Assembly: GCA_017962705.1 (NCBI GenBank)
Contig: JAGCUV010000105.1
Location: 1 to 56,335 of the forward strand
Reading direction: 5' to 3'
DNA length: 56,335 nt
From: Bacteroidales bacterium
Lineage (GTDB): Bacteria; Bacteroidota; Bacteroidia; Bacteroidales; UBA932
The notes under the pieces are model-generated. The model saw nothing but the letters and a program-made list of their open reading frames with translations. It was not told the origin of the DNA and ran no database searches. Below are positions 9,089-18,020 of this stretch, one piece after another. The position numbers were made by a program, and so were the translations under genes. How positions within the stretch are numbered: the stretch's first letter is position 1; each line of letters starts with the position of its first letter.

Positions 9089-9463
9089 ATGAAAAAGTTT
9101 CTTGTTATCTTGGCCAGCGTCATCGTCGCTGCGCTCACCCTCTCGCTGACCACCTCTTGCAAAAAAGACATCGATCTCTCCAAATCTTTGATTGGCACCT
9201 CTTGGACCGCTTCCTACGCTGGAGATGTTTATACGCTGACTTTCACCTCCCAATTCGATTGCTCGATGAAAGTCAATCCCGGCCATGTTAACGAAAGAAG
9301 ATATAGTGGCACATTCATACTGGCCGGCGGCAAAAGCAGCCTGGCCGGAGAAACCATCGCAATTTCCGGTACCGATTGGGATGTTGATTGGGGAAGCGGC
9401 AAATTTGACAGCGAGACAGAGCTGGTTCTGAATAATGTTGTCTTTAGAAAAAATTTGCTTTAA
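9089..9463 (+). CDS. Small predicted lipoprotein, unknown function
   Basis: A 124-residue protein with a type II signal peptide (MKKFLVILASVIVAALTLSL) and Cys24 in TTSC as the lipid attachment site. The mature part (LIGTSWTASYAGDVYTLTF...) alternates polar and hydrophobic residues and looks like a small beta-sandwich or barrel of the kind common in Bacteroidota lipoproteins; I do not recognise a named family. It has its own promoter and a terminator right after it, so it is monocistronic between the divergent frdA and the convergent hflX. Confidence 0.78.
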   Translation: MKKFLVILASVIVAALTLSLTTSCKKDIDLSKSLIGTSWTASYAGDVYTLTFTSQFDCSMKVNPGHVNERRYSGTFILAGGKSSLAGETIAISGTDWDVDWGSGKFDSETELVLNNVVFRKNLL

Positions 9464-9486
9464 TTCGCAACACAACCACTAACAAT

Positions 9487-9518
9487 AAAGAGCGACGGAA
9501 ACCCCGCCGCTCTTTTTT
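9487..9518 (+). terminator. Terminator between the lipoprotein gene and hflX
   Basis: AAAGAGCGACGG (9487-9498) pairs with CCGCCGCTCTTT (9504-9515) with one mismatch, followed by a T run. The hflX stop codon (minus strand, 9517-9519) overlaps the T tract, so the element probably serves both convergent genes. Confidence 0.8.
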
Positions 9519-10710
9519 ACCACAGAAAATTATTGAAGGGATAGCGGCCGGCGTGGATTTCAGCGACCATCTTGTACATGTCGGCTTTGAGCTTGTCAAT
9601 GCCCGTCTTGTTCTTGGCAGAAATAAAGATGCCGGGCGTACCCTTGCGCTCCATCCAATCCACCTTCCAGTCCTCCAGCGACCAATTTTTCTTGCTCTTA
9701 GGCTCCAAAGAAAAAGTGTCGTAGGGCTCGTATTCGTACCGGTCGATTTTATTGAAAATCGTGAATATGGGCTTATCGGCCGCACCGATATCGGCCAAGG
9801 TCTTCTCCACCACCGTCATTTGTGCCTCGAAATCGGGATGGGAAATATCCACCACGTGTACCAGAATATCCGCCTCACGCACCTCGTCCAACGTACTTTT
9901 GAACGCCTCGATAAGCTCCGTCGGCAATTTACGGATAAAGCCTACCGTATCGCTCAACAGGAACGGGCAATTCTCGATGACGACCTTGCGCACCGTCGTA
10001 TCCAGCGTGGCAAAGAGTTTGTTCTCCGCAAACACATCGGACTTCGCCAGCAGGTTCATCAGGGTGCTTTTTCCCACATTGGTATAACCCACCAGTGACA
10101 GACGCACAAGTTGTCCGCGGTTGCCCCGCTGGGTAGCCATCTGGCGGTCCACTTTCTTGAGTTGTTCTTTGAGTTTGGCAATTTTATCCTTGACGATGCG
10201 CCGGTCAATCTCAATCTGGGTCTCGCCCATACCGCCACGCATGCCGACACCGCCCCGCTGCCGTTCCAAGTGCGTCCACATACCCGCCAGTCGCGGCAAC
10301 ATGTAATTATAACGCGCCAAATCCACCTGCATGCGCGCGTACGCCGTCCGGGCCCGCTGCGAAAAAATCTCCAGAATCAGGCTGGTGCGATCAATCACCG
10401 TCACCGTTTTGAGAATCTTTTCGATATTGCGCTGCTGCACGCCGGTCAACTCGTCGTCAAAAATGACATATTCAATCCCGTTTTCTTCGCAATATTCCCC
10501 TATTTCCTGCACTTTTCCGCTGCGGATATAGGTTGCCTTGTCCGCCCGGTCCACCTTCTGCACAAACTGCTTGTCTGGAATGGCGCCTGCCGTCTCCGCC
10601 AAAAAGCGAAGTTCATCCAGGTATTCCTTGACACGGGCCTCCTCATCATTCTGTCGGATGATGCCCACAAACACGGCTTTGAATGCCTTTTTCTCTTCTA
10701 TTGCGCTCAT
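9517..10710 (-). CDS. hflX: Ribosome-associated GTPase HflX
   Basis: A 397-residue HflX, a GTPase that binds the 50S subunit and splits or rescues stalled ribosomes under stress. The N-terminal HflX domain includes FDDELTGVQQRNIEK and GMGETQIEIDRR. The G domain has G1 GYTNVGKST (about residue 206), G3 DTVGFIRKLP and G4 NKID. Length is normal for Bacteroidota. A hairpin between it and the upstream TonB gene suggests partly separate transcription, although both run the same way with a 67-base gap. Confidence 0.96.
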   Translation of the reverse strand: MSAIEEKKAFKAVFVGIIRQNDEEARVKEYLDELRFLAETAGAIPDKQFVQKVDRADKATYIRSGKVQEIGEYCEENGIEYVIFDDELTGVQQRNIEKILKTVTVIDRTSLILEIFSQRARTAYARMQVDLARYNYMLPRLAGMWTHLERQRGGVGMRGGMGETQIEIDRRIVKDKIAKLKEQLKKVDRQMATQRGNRGQLVRLSLVGYTNVGKSTLMNLLAKSDVFAENKLFATLDTTVRKVVIENCPFLLSDTVGFIRKLPTELIEAFKSTLDEVREADILVHVVDISHPDFEAQMTVVEKTLADIGAADKPIFTIFNKIDRYEYEPYDTFSLEPKSKKNWSLEDWKVDWMERKGTPGIFISAKNKTGIDKLKADMYKMVAEIHAGRYPFNNFLW

Positions 10711-10721
10711 CTTTTATCTAA

Positions 10722-10756
10722 ATAAGGTTGACCGAAAAACCTCCGGCCAACCTTAT
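10722..10756 (-). terminator. Hairpin between the TonB gene and hflX
   Basis: ATAAGGTTG (10722-10730) and CAACCTTAT (10748-10756) pair perfectly, with three further pairs after one mismatch. It lies just past the TonB stop on the minus strand; the T tract is short, so termination may be partial. Confidence 0.6.
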
Positions 10757-10777
10757 CATATCATCATGCCCATGCTC

Positions 10778-11473
10778 TTAGCGGAGCTGGAAAATCACGG
10801 GGAAGGTGTAGGTCACACGCACGGAACGGTCACGCTGCTTACCCGGTTTCCATTTCGGGGAGCTGGATACCACGCGGACGGCCTCTTTATCCAAGGAAGG
10901 ATCGATACCACGAAGCACTTTGACATTGGTCACACGACCATCAGTCTCCACGGTGAACTGAAGGGTAACACGGCCTTGAACACCGTTTTCCTTCGCAATT
11001 TCGGGATAGACCAAATGCTGCCCCACCCACTTGGAAAAAGCGTTGGCATCGCCGCCCATAAAGGAAGGCTTCTCTTCCACCAATTGGAAAGGAATGGCTT
11101 CTTCTTCGATGTGCTCTTCCTCCACGGCCTCGACATAGTCCATAATTTCAACGCCCAGGTTGGCATCATCTTCGAGGTTGACAAACATGTCGTCATCGAC
11201 ATCAGCATCGTCATCCACAATATCAATTTGGTCAGAAAGAACGGGAATCTTGGGGATCTCCGGCGGAGGAGGGGGCGTTTCAACCATCGTGTTGATAATC
11301 TCTTCTTCCTCGATGACTTGCTGCAAGTCCTCAAATTGACTGACGGTCTGTTTCTCACGAGAACCCCATTCAAAAGCGATGAGGCACAGGCCCAAAGAAC
11401 AAACCAAACCCAGTTCAATGAAGAGCAATTTCTTGTTCTCCAAATTGGCTTCAGGTGATTTCTTTATCTTCAT
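10778..11473 (-). CDS. Energy transducer TonB
   Basis: A 231-residue inner-membrane protein that passes proton-motive energy to TonB-dependent outer-membrane receptors. It has a short cytoplasmic N-terminus, one membrane anchor (about residues 17-34), a Pro-rich start of the periplasmic linker (PPPPPEIPKIP, about residue 66), a strongly acidic stretch (DIVDDDADVDDD), and a C-terminal TonB domain (about 140-231, GVQGRVTLQFTVETDGRVTN and SSPKWKPGKQRDRSVRVTY). No exbB or exbD is nearby. The same C-terminal domain recurs fused to an M28-like protein at 41581. The acidic linker is unlike the Lys/Pro linker of E. coli TonB. Confidence 0.93.
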   Translation of the reverse strand: MKIKKSPEANLENKKLLFIELGLVCSLGLCLIAFEWGSREKQTVSQFEDLQQVIEEEEIINTMVETPPPPPEIPKIPVLSDQIDIVDDDADVDDDMFVNLEDDANLGVEIMDYVEAVEEEHIEEEAIPFQLVEEKPSFMGGDANAFSKWVGQHLVYPEIAKENGVQGRVTLQFTVETDGRVTNVKVLRGIDPSLDKEAVRVVSSSPKWKPGKQRDRSVRVTYTFPVIFQLR

Positions 11474-11504
11474 TTTGACAATATATTAGTTCACAACTAG
11501 CCCC

Positions 11505-11535
11505 CAAAGTTATAAATAATTCAATTTATTTCAAA
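11505..11535 (-). promoter_or_regulatory. Promoter of the TonB gene
   Basis: On the minus strand TTTG (11535-11532), 19-base spacer, TAACTTTG (11512-11505): a full match to the Bacteroidota consensus, about 31 bases before the ATG. Confidence 0.75.
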
Positions 11536-11554
11536 TTTTTTCTGAGAATAGTTG

Positions 11555-11562
11555 TAGATTTG
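11555..11562 (+). promoter_or_regulatory. Bacteroidota -7 element of ybeY-mnmG
   Basis: TAGATTTG, 17 bases before the ybeY ATG; divergent from the TonB promoter. The -33 region is T-rich without a clear TTTG. Confidence 0.5.
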
Positions 11563-11579
11563 CAGTAAAATTTCAGAAA

Positions 11580-12008
11580 ATGATTCGCTACTTTACTGAA
11601 GATATCGTTTTTTCACTGAACGGGAAGGCCCTCACCAAGCAATGGCTGAAAGAGGTGGCGGCGCGGGAAGACAGACTGATAGGAAATATCAACATCATCT
11701 TCTGCAGCGACAGCTATTTGTTGGAAATCAACCGGAAATTCCTCTCGCACGACTATTATACCGACATCATCACTTTTGACGATTGCGAAGGAACGACGCT
11801 CAACGGAGACCTGTTCATCAGCATCGACAGTGTTCGCGCCAATGCAGAAGAATATGCCGAGGGGCGCTTAAACGAAGAGCTGGACCGGGTCATGGTCCAT
11901 GGTATTCTTCATTTGATTGGATATGACGACCACACCGGGAAAGAACAACAACTGATGCGGAGCAAAGAAAACGAATACCTGTCACTCCGGAAAAAATTCG
12001 AAAAATGA
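11580..12008 (+). CDS. ybeY: Endoribonuclease/16S rRNA maturation factor YbeY
   Basis: A 142-residue zinc-dependent protein involved in 16S rRNA 3'-end processing and ribosome quality control. The UPF0054 zinc motif is complete: [16 protein letters not shown] (His-x3-His-x5-His type, around residues 107-122). The strand [14 protein letters not shown] is also conserved. Its stop overlaps the mnmG start by four bases (ATGA, 12005-12008), so the two are translationally coupled. Confidence 0.95.
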   Translation: MIRYFTEDIVFSLNGKALTKQWLKEVAAREDRLIGNINIIFCSDSYLLEINRKFLSHDYYTDIITFDDCEGTTLNGDLFISIDSVRANAEEYAEGRLNEELDRVMVHGILHLIGYDDHTGKEQQLMRSKENEYLSLRKKFEK

Positions 12009-14077
12009 AAAAGGAGTACGACGTCATTGTCATCGGGGGCGGACACGCGGGTTGCGAGGCGGCGATGGCCGCTTCTTCGCTGGGCTCATCGGTATTGCTG
12101 ATCTCGATGGATATGAATAAATTCGGGCAAATGTCCTGCAATCCTGCGGTTGGAGGAATAGCCAAGGGACAGATTGTCAGGGAGATAGATGCACTTGGCG
12201 GGTATATGGGCATCATCACGGATGCCTCTACGGTCCAGTTCCGGATGCTCAACAAATCCAAGGGGCCGGCCATGTGGAGCCCTCGCGCGCAATGCGATAA
12301 AAATCGTTTTTCGGCCCATTGGAGAAAAACACTTGAAACTACTTGGAATATAGATATTTACGAGGATGTTGCGACGAGTTTTCTGTTTGAGGGAAGCAGA
12401 ATTGTCGGCTGTTGTACGAAAACAGGCGCAAAATTCCATTCTCGTTGCGTTGTTTTAACGGCAGGAACCTTTCTTTCAGGACGACTTTTTATCGGAAAGC
12501 AGGATTTTGAGGGTGGCCGTATCGGCGAACTCTCCTCCTATGGACTGACCGGACAACTGGTTGAACGGGGTATCCGGACAGCTCGGATGAAGACAGGCAC
12601 TCCCCCGCGCATTGACATTTCTTCCATCGACACCACGCGCCTCCAGCAGCAAGTGGGGGACAGTCAGCCTGAAAAATTCTCCTTCCTCCCTTTCTTGTCA
12701 ACCGTCCAGAACGGCAATCCGCAGATGCCTTGTTACATTGTCCACACCAACGCTGATGCGCACGATGTTCTACGCTCCGGCTTTCATGACTCCCCTCTTT
12801 TCTCCGGAAAAATATCCGGGATAGGCCCCCGTTACTGTCCGAGTATTGAAGATAAGTTGCGTACTTTTGTCGACAAAGACGCGCACCAACTATTCCTGGA
12901 GCCGCAAGGACGCGACACCAACGAATACTACCTGCAAGGATTTTCCTCCTCCCTCCCTTTGGAAATCCAGGTGGAAGCGCTCCACAAGATAGAAGGATTG
13001 GAAGACGCGACCATTTATCGACCTGCTTACGCTGTGGAATACGATTTCTTCGACCCCACCCAACTGAAAGCGTCGCTGGAATCCAAATGCGTCGAGAATC
13101 TCTTCCTGGCCGGCCAAGTGAACGGAACCACCGGCTATGAAGAAGCGGCTGCGCAAGGCTTGATGGCGGGTATCAACGCCCACCAAAAAATCGTAGAAAA
13201 AGAAGCCTTTGTTCTACACCGGGATGAAGCCTATATTGGCGTTTTGATTGACGACCTGATTACGAAGGGAGTTGACGAGCCCTATCGTATGTTCACTTCT
13301 CGGGCGGAATATCGCATTCTGCTCCGCCAAGACAATGCCGATTTGAGACTGACGGCCAAGAGTTACGAATTGGGTCTGGCTGATCAATACCGTTATGATT
13401 ACACGATGCGGAAATACGATGCCGTCGCAAAGCTTTCCGACTTCGTGCGCAATGAATCGGTGACTCCGACAGCGGCCAACGATTATTTGGAATCTGTCGG
13501 CTCCACTCCCCTCCCCAACCGCAAAAAAATCGCGGATTTGATCGTCCGTCCGCAAGTAAATATTCATTCTTTCTACAAAAATGTTCTATGTGGAACATTA
13601 AAAAGAAAGAAAATCACAGAGGAAGAATGGGCAGACGTGTCGGCTTTCGCACCGATCAATGACTATAAAAAATTACTGAAGGAAAGTGTCCCGTTCCCGA
13701 AAATTAAAAAAAATGTCTATAAAAAAGTGTTGGCCGTCCTGGCGGACAATGAAGGGATTTCGGTAGAAAGCTTGGATAATGCACATATCAAGAACCAACT
13801 TCAATTGAACTTCCGGTCTTCCATTCTTGAGTCGTTGGAAATCGAAATCAAGTACGAAGGATACATTGAGAGAGAGCGGGCATTGGCGGGCAAAATTCAA
13901 CGCCTGGAAAATTTGAGCATTCCCGAAAGTTTCGATTTTGACCGAATTGAAAGCCTTTCCATCGAGTGCCGGCAAAAACTCAAACGCTATGCTCCCACAA
14001 CCATCGCCCAGGCATCCAGAATCTCAGGTGTTTCTCCTGCCGACATCGCCGTACTGTTGGTTTATTTCGGAAGATAA
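12005..14077 (+). CDS. mnmG: tRNA uridine-5-carboxymethylaminomethyl modification enzyme MnmG
   Basis: MnmG (GidA) works with MnmE to install the cmnm5 group on U34 of certain tRNAs. The FAD site is [18 protein letters not shown] at the N-terminus; [20 protein letters not shown] and [10 protein letters not shown] follow, with the catalytic Cys in CPSIEDK (about residue 278) and the C-terminal helical tail ending [20 protein letters not shown]. At 690 residues it is about 60 longer than the usual 620-630. The extra length appears to lie around residues 480-600, a Lys-rich, AT-rich segment that contains a parS-like 16-mer at codons 526-531. Start overlaps ybeY. Confidence 0.96.
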   Translation: MKKEYDVIVIGGGHAGCEAAMAASSLGSSVLLISMDMNKFGQMSCNPAVGGIAKGQIVREIDALGGYMGIITDASTVQFRMLNKSKGPAMWSPRAQCDKNRFSAHWRKTLETTWNIDIYEDVATSFLFEGSRIVGCCTKTGAKFHSRCVVLTAGTFLSGRLFIGKQDFEGGRIGELSSYGLTGQLVERGIRTARMKTGTPPRIDISSIDTTRLQQQVGDSQPEKFSFLPFLSTVQNGNPQMPCYIVHTNADAHDVLRSGFHDSPLFSGKISGIGPRYCPSIEDKLRTFVDKDAHQLFLEPQGRDTNEYYLQGFSSSLPLEIQVEALHKIEGLEDATIYRPAYAVEYDFFDPTQLKASLESKCVENLFLAGQVNGTTGYEEAAAQGLMAGINAHQKIVEKEAFVLHRDEAYIGVLIDDLITKGVDEPYRMFTSRAEYRILLRQDNADLRLTAKSYELGLADQYRYDYTMRKYDAVAKLSDFVRNESVTPTAANDYLESVGSTPLPNRKKIADLIVRPQVNIHSFYKNVLCGTLKRKKITEEEWADVSAFAPINDYKKLLKESVPFPKIKKNVYKKVLAVLADNEGISVESLDNAHIKNQLQLNFRSSILESLEIEIKYEGYIERERALAGKIQRLENLSIPESFDFDRIESLSIECRQKLKRYAPTTIAQASRISGVSPADIAVLLVYFGR
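13582..13597 (+). promoter_or_regulatory. parS-like site 1, inside mnmG
   Basis: TGTTCTATGTGGAACA matches the common bacterial parS 16-mer TGTTCCACGTGGAACA at 14 of 16 positions and is itself a near-palindrome. ParB would bind here if functional. It lies in a weakly conserved part of MnmG. No parAB genes are in the window. Confidence 0.5.
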
Positions 14078-14094
14078 TCCGCAAGAAACTTCTA

Positions 14095-14110
14095 AGTTCC
14101 ACGTAGAACA
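14095..14110 (+). promoter_or_regulatory. parS-like site 2, between mnmG and ruvA
   Basis: AGTTCCACGTAGAACA matches the parS 16-mer at 14 of 16 positions, with the differences at other places than in site 1. It fills much of the 36-base gap between the convergent mnmG and ruvA stops, about 500 bases from site 1. Confidence 0.55.
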
Positions 14111-14113
14111 GAA

Positions 14114-14704
14114 TCACAACTTTTGGAGAGCCGTCTTGATTAAGACTTCCACGCTGGCCGTAGGATTTTCTTGAATCAGCGAACCCATCAGTTTCTGAAC
14201 AGTTGGCTTGGGAAAACCGAGCAGAACCAATGCGGTGATGGCTTCATCTGCCACAGCATTCGCTGTTTGACCGGAAAAGAGCATCGTTGTGTCGGAACCT
14301 TCGCCCTTGACCACCTTGTCCTTCAACTCAAGAATAATTCGCTGAGCTGTTTTCAGACCAATGCCTTTAATCGATTTGATTCGGGAAACGTTCTCGCTCA
14401 AAATGGCTTCGCGAATTTCGTCCGCACTCAAAGAAGACAACATCATACGAGCCGTATTGGCACCAACACCGCTCACACCTATCAGCAAACGGAAAAACTG
14501 GCGTTCGTCCTTACTGGAAAACCCGTAAAACATCTCTTCATCCTCACGCAATATGTGATGGATGTAAAGGGTGGTTTCGGATAAATTCTCCAGCATCGCA
14601 TAAGTCTGAAGAGAAATGAAAGCGTGGTACCCGATTCCTCCGCACTCAATGACGATGTCGGTGGGGAGAAGTTCTATAATTGTACCTTTTATGTAGTCTA
14701 TCAT
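14114..14704 (-). CDS. ruvA: Holliday junction branch migration protein RuvA
   Basis: A 196-residue RuvA, which binds Holliday junctions as a tetramer and loads the RuvB motor. The start at 14704 gives the canonical MIDYIKGTIIELLPTDIVIE; the frame stays open 11 codons further but without family similarity. Domain I is the OB fold, domain II has the helix-hairpin-helix pairs (LIGVSGVGANTARMML and IKGIGLKTAQRIILEL), and domain III is the RuvB-binding C-terminus (ALVLLGFPKPTVQKLM). ruvB lies 2.3 kb away on the same strand with a peptide/lipoprotein pair inserted between them. Confidence 0.96.
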   Translation of the reverse strand: MIDYIKGTIIELLPTDIVIECGGIGYHAFISLQTYAMLENLSETTLYIHHILREDEEMFYGFSSKDERQFFRLLIGVSGVGANTARMMLSSLSADEIREAILSENVSRIKSIKGIGLKTAQRIILELKDKVVKGEGSDTTMLFSGQTANAVADEAITALVLLGFPKPTVQKLMGSLIQENPTASVEVLIKTALQKL

Positions 14705-14739
14705 AATAATCCGTATATGGAGCGAAGATACGCACAATT

Positions 14740-14769
14740 TTTGGAAATAAAAAAAATTCCATACCTTTG
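14740..14769 (+). promoter_or_regulatory. Promoter of the short peptide and M64-like lipoprotein genes
   Basis: TTTG (14740-14743), 18-base spacer, TACCTTTG (14762-14769), 20 bases before the peptide ATG at 14790. It is divergent from ruvA. Confidence 0.7.
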
Positions 14770-14789
14770 AAAGAATAAATTGAATAAGG

Positions 14790-14927
14790 ATGCGACATTA
14801 CCAAAGCCCCATGCTGACGTCCGTTCCACTAACCACAGAACAGACCCTTCTCACAGGCAGTCATGAAAGAATACCGGTCATTCCCATCGATCCGGGCTTC
14901 ACATATAACTACTACGAAGAAGAATAG
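14790..14927 (+). CDS. 45-residue peptide preceding the M64-like lipoprotein
   Basis: A short frame (starts MRHYQSPMLTSV, ends YNYYEEE) that lies directly after a good promoter and ends 11 bases before a lipoprotein gene. It has no signal peptide or membrane segment; the middle is Thr/Pro-rich and the end is acidic and Tyr-rich. It aligns without gaps (offset three residues) to the peptide at 56185, sharing Y-x-S-P, L-x-x-S-x-E, P-I-D and N-Y, 11 identities in 41 positions. This similarity and the matching gene order make it a real gene. Function unknown; it could be a leader, a modified secreted peptide, or a partner of the lipoprotein. Confidence 0.7.
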   Translation: MRHYQSPMLTSVPLTTEQTLLTGSHERIPVIPIDPGFTYNYYEEE

Positions 14928-14938
14928 GAGGAAATAGT

Positions 14939-16981
14939 ATGAAAAATCAGTGTTACATTCTTTTCCTTTTATTATGGACTATCGCCGCGTGCGGCAAAAT
15001 TTCTAATGAAGTTATAGTCCTTCCTCAAGCCGTCAAATCAGACATCTGGCTGCTGGAAGACCAAAGCGACCAAAAAATAGCAGGAAAACCGGGCGGGGGA
15101 GTAGCGACCGCAGAATTCAAAGAAGAGGGGAGTAAGACGCATACCGAATTGAGTGGGGATGGAACTTATGCCAAGGTCATCTGGAATCCCGGAGACAGTT
15201 TTGAAATGATTACCTATAATTCCTCAACAGGTAAATATCCCTATACCGTCTATACGACTTCCGCAGGGGGAGAGGTGGCCGACTTCAGTTATGGAAGTAC
15301 GCTGACCATTGCACCCTTCTACTGTGTTTATCCTACAATAAGCAAAGTGACCCAGTATGGTGGGACGTGCGCATTTGGGGTAACCATTCCCATCACCCAG
15401 ACGGCCACTGCAGGCTCCATCTCACCCGGTTCAAATGTCTCATTTTGTAGAACCAATACGCAAAACTCCGACTTTCATTTTCTCAATAGTGGCTCGTTTG
15501 TCAAATTTAGCCTGAGCGGCTCAGCGGTCAGCAGCGTGACATCTGTCACATTCAAAGGACCCAATACGATGGCAGGGGACTGCATTATGATGGTAGAAGA
15601 AGACGGAACCCCGGTTGTAACGAATGAAATATACTTCCCCGGTGATGTCAAATCCAACCAAGTAACTCTGACGGGTTCGTTCCAAACCGGGGTGGATTAT
15701 TACTTAACCGTAATACCCGGGACACAAGATGGATTCACCATGACTTTCTCGGATGGAACGAATAGCAAGACCTTGGTATCTAATAAAACATTATCACTTA
15801 ATCGCTCAATAATCAGTGATTTAGGAACGATAGACATAGGCAGTGACCTCATTGATGACAATAAAAACGCCATTCTGTACGTACAGGCCACTTCTGGAAA
15901 GACGCCGGTCAGTATCGCTGTTATCTCGGAGGGATTTAAGCAGGAAGAGTTGAGTGATTTCGAGATGTTGGCCAAGAGCGGAATTGATATGATGTTCTCC
16001 GTGGAACCATTTAAAACCTACAAGGAATACTTCAATGTATGGATTTTAAAAGTGCCTTCCAATGAATCAGGTTCCAGCATCACGGATGGAAGCGGGACTG
16101 TCATCACGCCAAAAGACACCTACTTTGAATCCCGTTGGGGAAGCGAAACTTACACCGATATGACGGCGAACCTGGATAAAGTGCTGGCTTTTGTCTCCAA
16201 TAACTGCCCGGATGTCGTCAATGGAATCCATACCGGCAGTGAAGTCGCTACCTTAATGATTATCAACGACACCAGATACGGAGGAATTTGTCATAGCTAC
16301 ACAAACTCAAGATGTTTGGGAATGGTCCCTTATGTGTATTCAGGGAGAACGATCAGTTGGAATTATCCCAATAAGGAAGCAGCCAACGAGAGCACGATGA
16401 GCGGAGGAACAAGAACGGTCACGAATGCGGAAAAAACTGCGCTGGGAATTTCTCAAGGTGACTGGCGAAATATCATGCTTCACGAATTCGGGGGGCACGG
16501 TTTCTCCAGACTTTTGGACGAGTATTGGTACGAAGGTTATAAGTCAGCTACCACGGCCATCACTTCCCATTCCTACACGGTTCCTTTTGGATTGAATATC
16601 TCCGCCACCTACAACGACCCTCCCTGGCAAAGCGCCTTGCTAGACAACCTCTCAACATTGGAATCCATCAATCCTCTGTACAGCCGAATCGGGGTGTACC
16701 ATGGGGGAGACGTATCCATTTTTAACCGGTGGAGAAGTGAGAAAATCAGTTGTATGATGGACAACCGGCGTTATTTCTCTACTTGGCAACGCATCCTGAT
16801 TGTCAAAAGGATTCTGGATATTGCGGGTGAAACCTTCAATCTCAACACATTCTTCAGTAAAGACGATCCCACCGATCCCTTGCGGGATATAGTGAGCTCA
16901 GCGACTTATGGCAGCGTAACGGAAAAAATACCGATGAAGGTGATGCCGATGCTTCCCGAACCCGTGATGCACGAGGAATAA
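14939..16981 (+). CDS. Secreted lipoprotein with M64-like metallopeptidase domain
   Basis: A 680-residue protein with a lipoprotein signal (Cys18 in IAAC). Residues about 50-300 are Ser/Thr/Gly-rich beta-structure resembling fimbrillin-like or other Bacteroidota surface domains (NPGDSFEMITYNSSTGKYPY). Residues about 310-650 resemble the M64 (IgA peptidase) family: AVISEGFKQEELSDFE, MMFSVEPFKTYKEYFNVW, then HEFGGHGFSRLLDEY from His515. That motif reads HExxxH, one residue longer than the classic HExxH. A metal-dependent surface or secreted protease is likely; the substrate is unknown. The gene is AT-richer than lysS or gyrA and separates ruvA from ruvB. The stop at 16981 is 10 bases from the convergent ruvB stop. 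Confidence 0.85.
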   Translation: MKNQCYILFLLLWTIAACGKISNEVIVLPQAVKSDIWLLEDQSDQKIAGKPGGGVATAEFKEEGSKTHTELSGDGTYAKVIWNPGDSFEMITYNSSTGKYPYTVYTTSAGGEVADFSYGSTLTIAPFYCVYPTISKVTQYGGTCAFGVTIPITQTATAGSISPGSNVSFCRTNTQNSDFHFLNSGSFVKFSLSGSAVSSVTSVTFKGPNTMAGDCIMMVEEDGTPVVTNEIYFPGDVKSNQVTLTGSFQTGVDYYLTVIPGTQDGFTMTFSDGTNSKTLVSNKTLSLNRSIISDLGTIDIGSDLIDDNKNAILYVQATSGKTPVSIAVISEGFKQEELSDFEMLAKSGIDMMFSVEPFKTYKEYFNVWILKVPSNESGSSITDGSGTVITPKDTYFESRWGSETYTDMTANLDKVLAFVSNNCPDVVNGIHTGSEVATLMIINDTRYGGICHSYTNSRCLGMVPYVYSGRTISWNYPNKEAANESTMSGGTRTVTNAEKTALGISQGDWRNIMLHEFGGHGFSRLLDEYWYEGYKSATTAITSHSYTVPFGLNISATYNDPPWQSALLDNLSTLESINPLYSRIGVYHGGDVSIFNRWRSEKISCMMDNRRYFSTWQRILIVKRILDIAGETFNLNTFFSKDDPTDPLRDIVSSATYGSVTEKIPMKVMPMLPEPVMHEE

Positions 16982-16991
16982 AAAAAAGACT

Positions 16992-18020
16992 TTAAAACAA
17001 TCCGGGCTCATCGCTGTAATCTTGCATCTTATTGAGCCCTAAATGTTTATAAGATAATTCAGTCGCCTCTCTACCCCGAGGAGTGCGGACTATGAATCCT
17101 TCTTTTATTAAGAAAGGTTCGTAAACTTCCTCGATGGTACCGGCTTCTTCTCCCACGGCGGTAGCGATGGTATTCACCCCGACAGGACCTCCTTTGAACT
17201 TGGTGATAATCGTCTTGAGAATCTTGTTGTCGATGGTATCCAAGCCGCGTTTGTCTATATTCAAGGCATCCAGGGCAAATTGGGCGATGGCAATGTTGAT
17301 TTTCCCATTTCCCTTCACCTGCGCGAAGTCACGCACGCGACGAAGCAAGGCATTCGCAATACGAGGGGTTCCCCGGCTGCGAAGCGCGATTTCATACGCG
17401 GCCTCCTCACTGATTTCTACCTTTAATATATAAGCGCTTCTTTGGATAATGTGAACCAAAGTGGAGGTGTCATAATATTCCAACGCACATTTGATGCCGA
17501 AACGGGCGCGCAGGGGAGAGGTGAGCAAGCCGCTGCGGGTGGTGGCCCCTACCAACGTAAAAGGAAAGAGATTGATACGGACGGAACGAGCTCCGGGCCC
17601 CTTGTCCACCATTATATCAATCACAAAATCTTCCATAGCGGAATATAAATATTCTTCCACGACGGGAGAGAGTCGATGAATCTCATCAATGAAAAGCACA
17701 TCCCCTTTCTGGAGAGATATCAGTAAGCCCGCCAAATCACCGGGCTTGTCCAGCACAGGACCGGAAGTAACTTTCATATTGACACCCAACTCGTAGGCGA
17801 TAATATGCGCCAGTGTAGTCTTACCCAGTCCCGGAGGGCCGTGGAACAGTACGTGGTCAAGTGCCTCGTCCCGCATCTTAGCCGCCTGGATGAAAATGCG
17901 CAGATTTTCTACGATTTTATCCTGTCCGGTGAACTCTTCCAAATCTTGAGGACGCGTTATTCCGTCCAAATCATTATCTTTGCACTCTCCTTGGATGTGC
18001 GGGTCGAAAGATTCTTGCAT
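16992..18020 (-). CDS. ruvB: Holliday junction DNA helicase RuvB
   Basis: A 342-residue AAA+ motor that drives branch migration with RuvA. Walker A is [16 protein letters not shown], Walker B is [11 protein letters not shown], sensor 1 is GATTRSG, and the Arg finger region is [13 protein letters not shown]. The C-terminal winged helix ends with the typical [18 protein letters not shown]. Length is normal. It is divergent from mfd across a very AT-rich gap. Confidence 0.97.
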   Translation of the reverse strand: MQESFDPHIQGECKDNDLDGITRPQDLEEFTGQDKIVENLRIFIQAAKMRDEALDHVLFHGPPGLGKTTLAHIIAYELGVNMKVTSGPVLDKPGDLAGLLISLQKGDVLFIDEIHRLSPVVEEYLYSAMEDFVIDIMVDKGPGARSVRINLFPFTLVGATTRSGLLTSPLRARFGIKCALEYYDTSTLVHIIQRSAYILKVEISEEAAYEIALRSRGTPRIANALLRRVRDFAQVKGNGKINIAIAQFALDALNIDKRGLDTIDNKILKTIITKFKGGPVGVNTIATAVGEEAGTIEEVYEPFLIKEGFIVRTPRGREATELSYKHLGLNKMQDYSDEPGLF

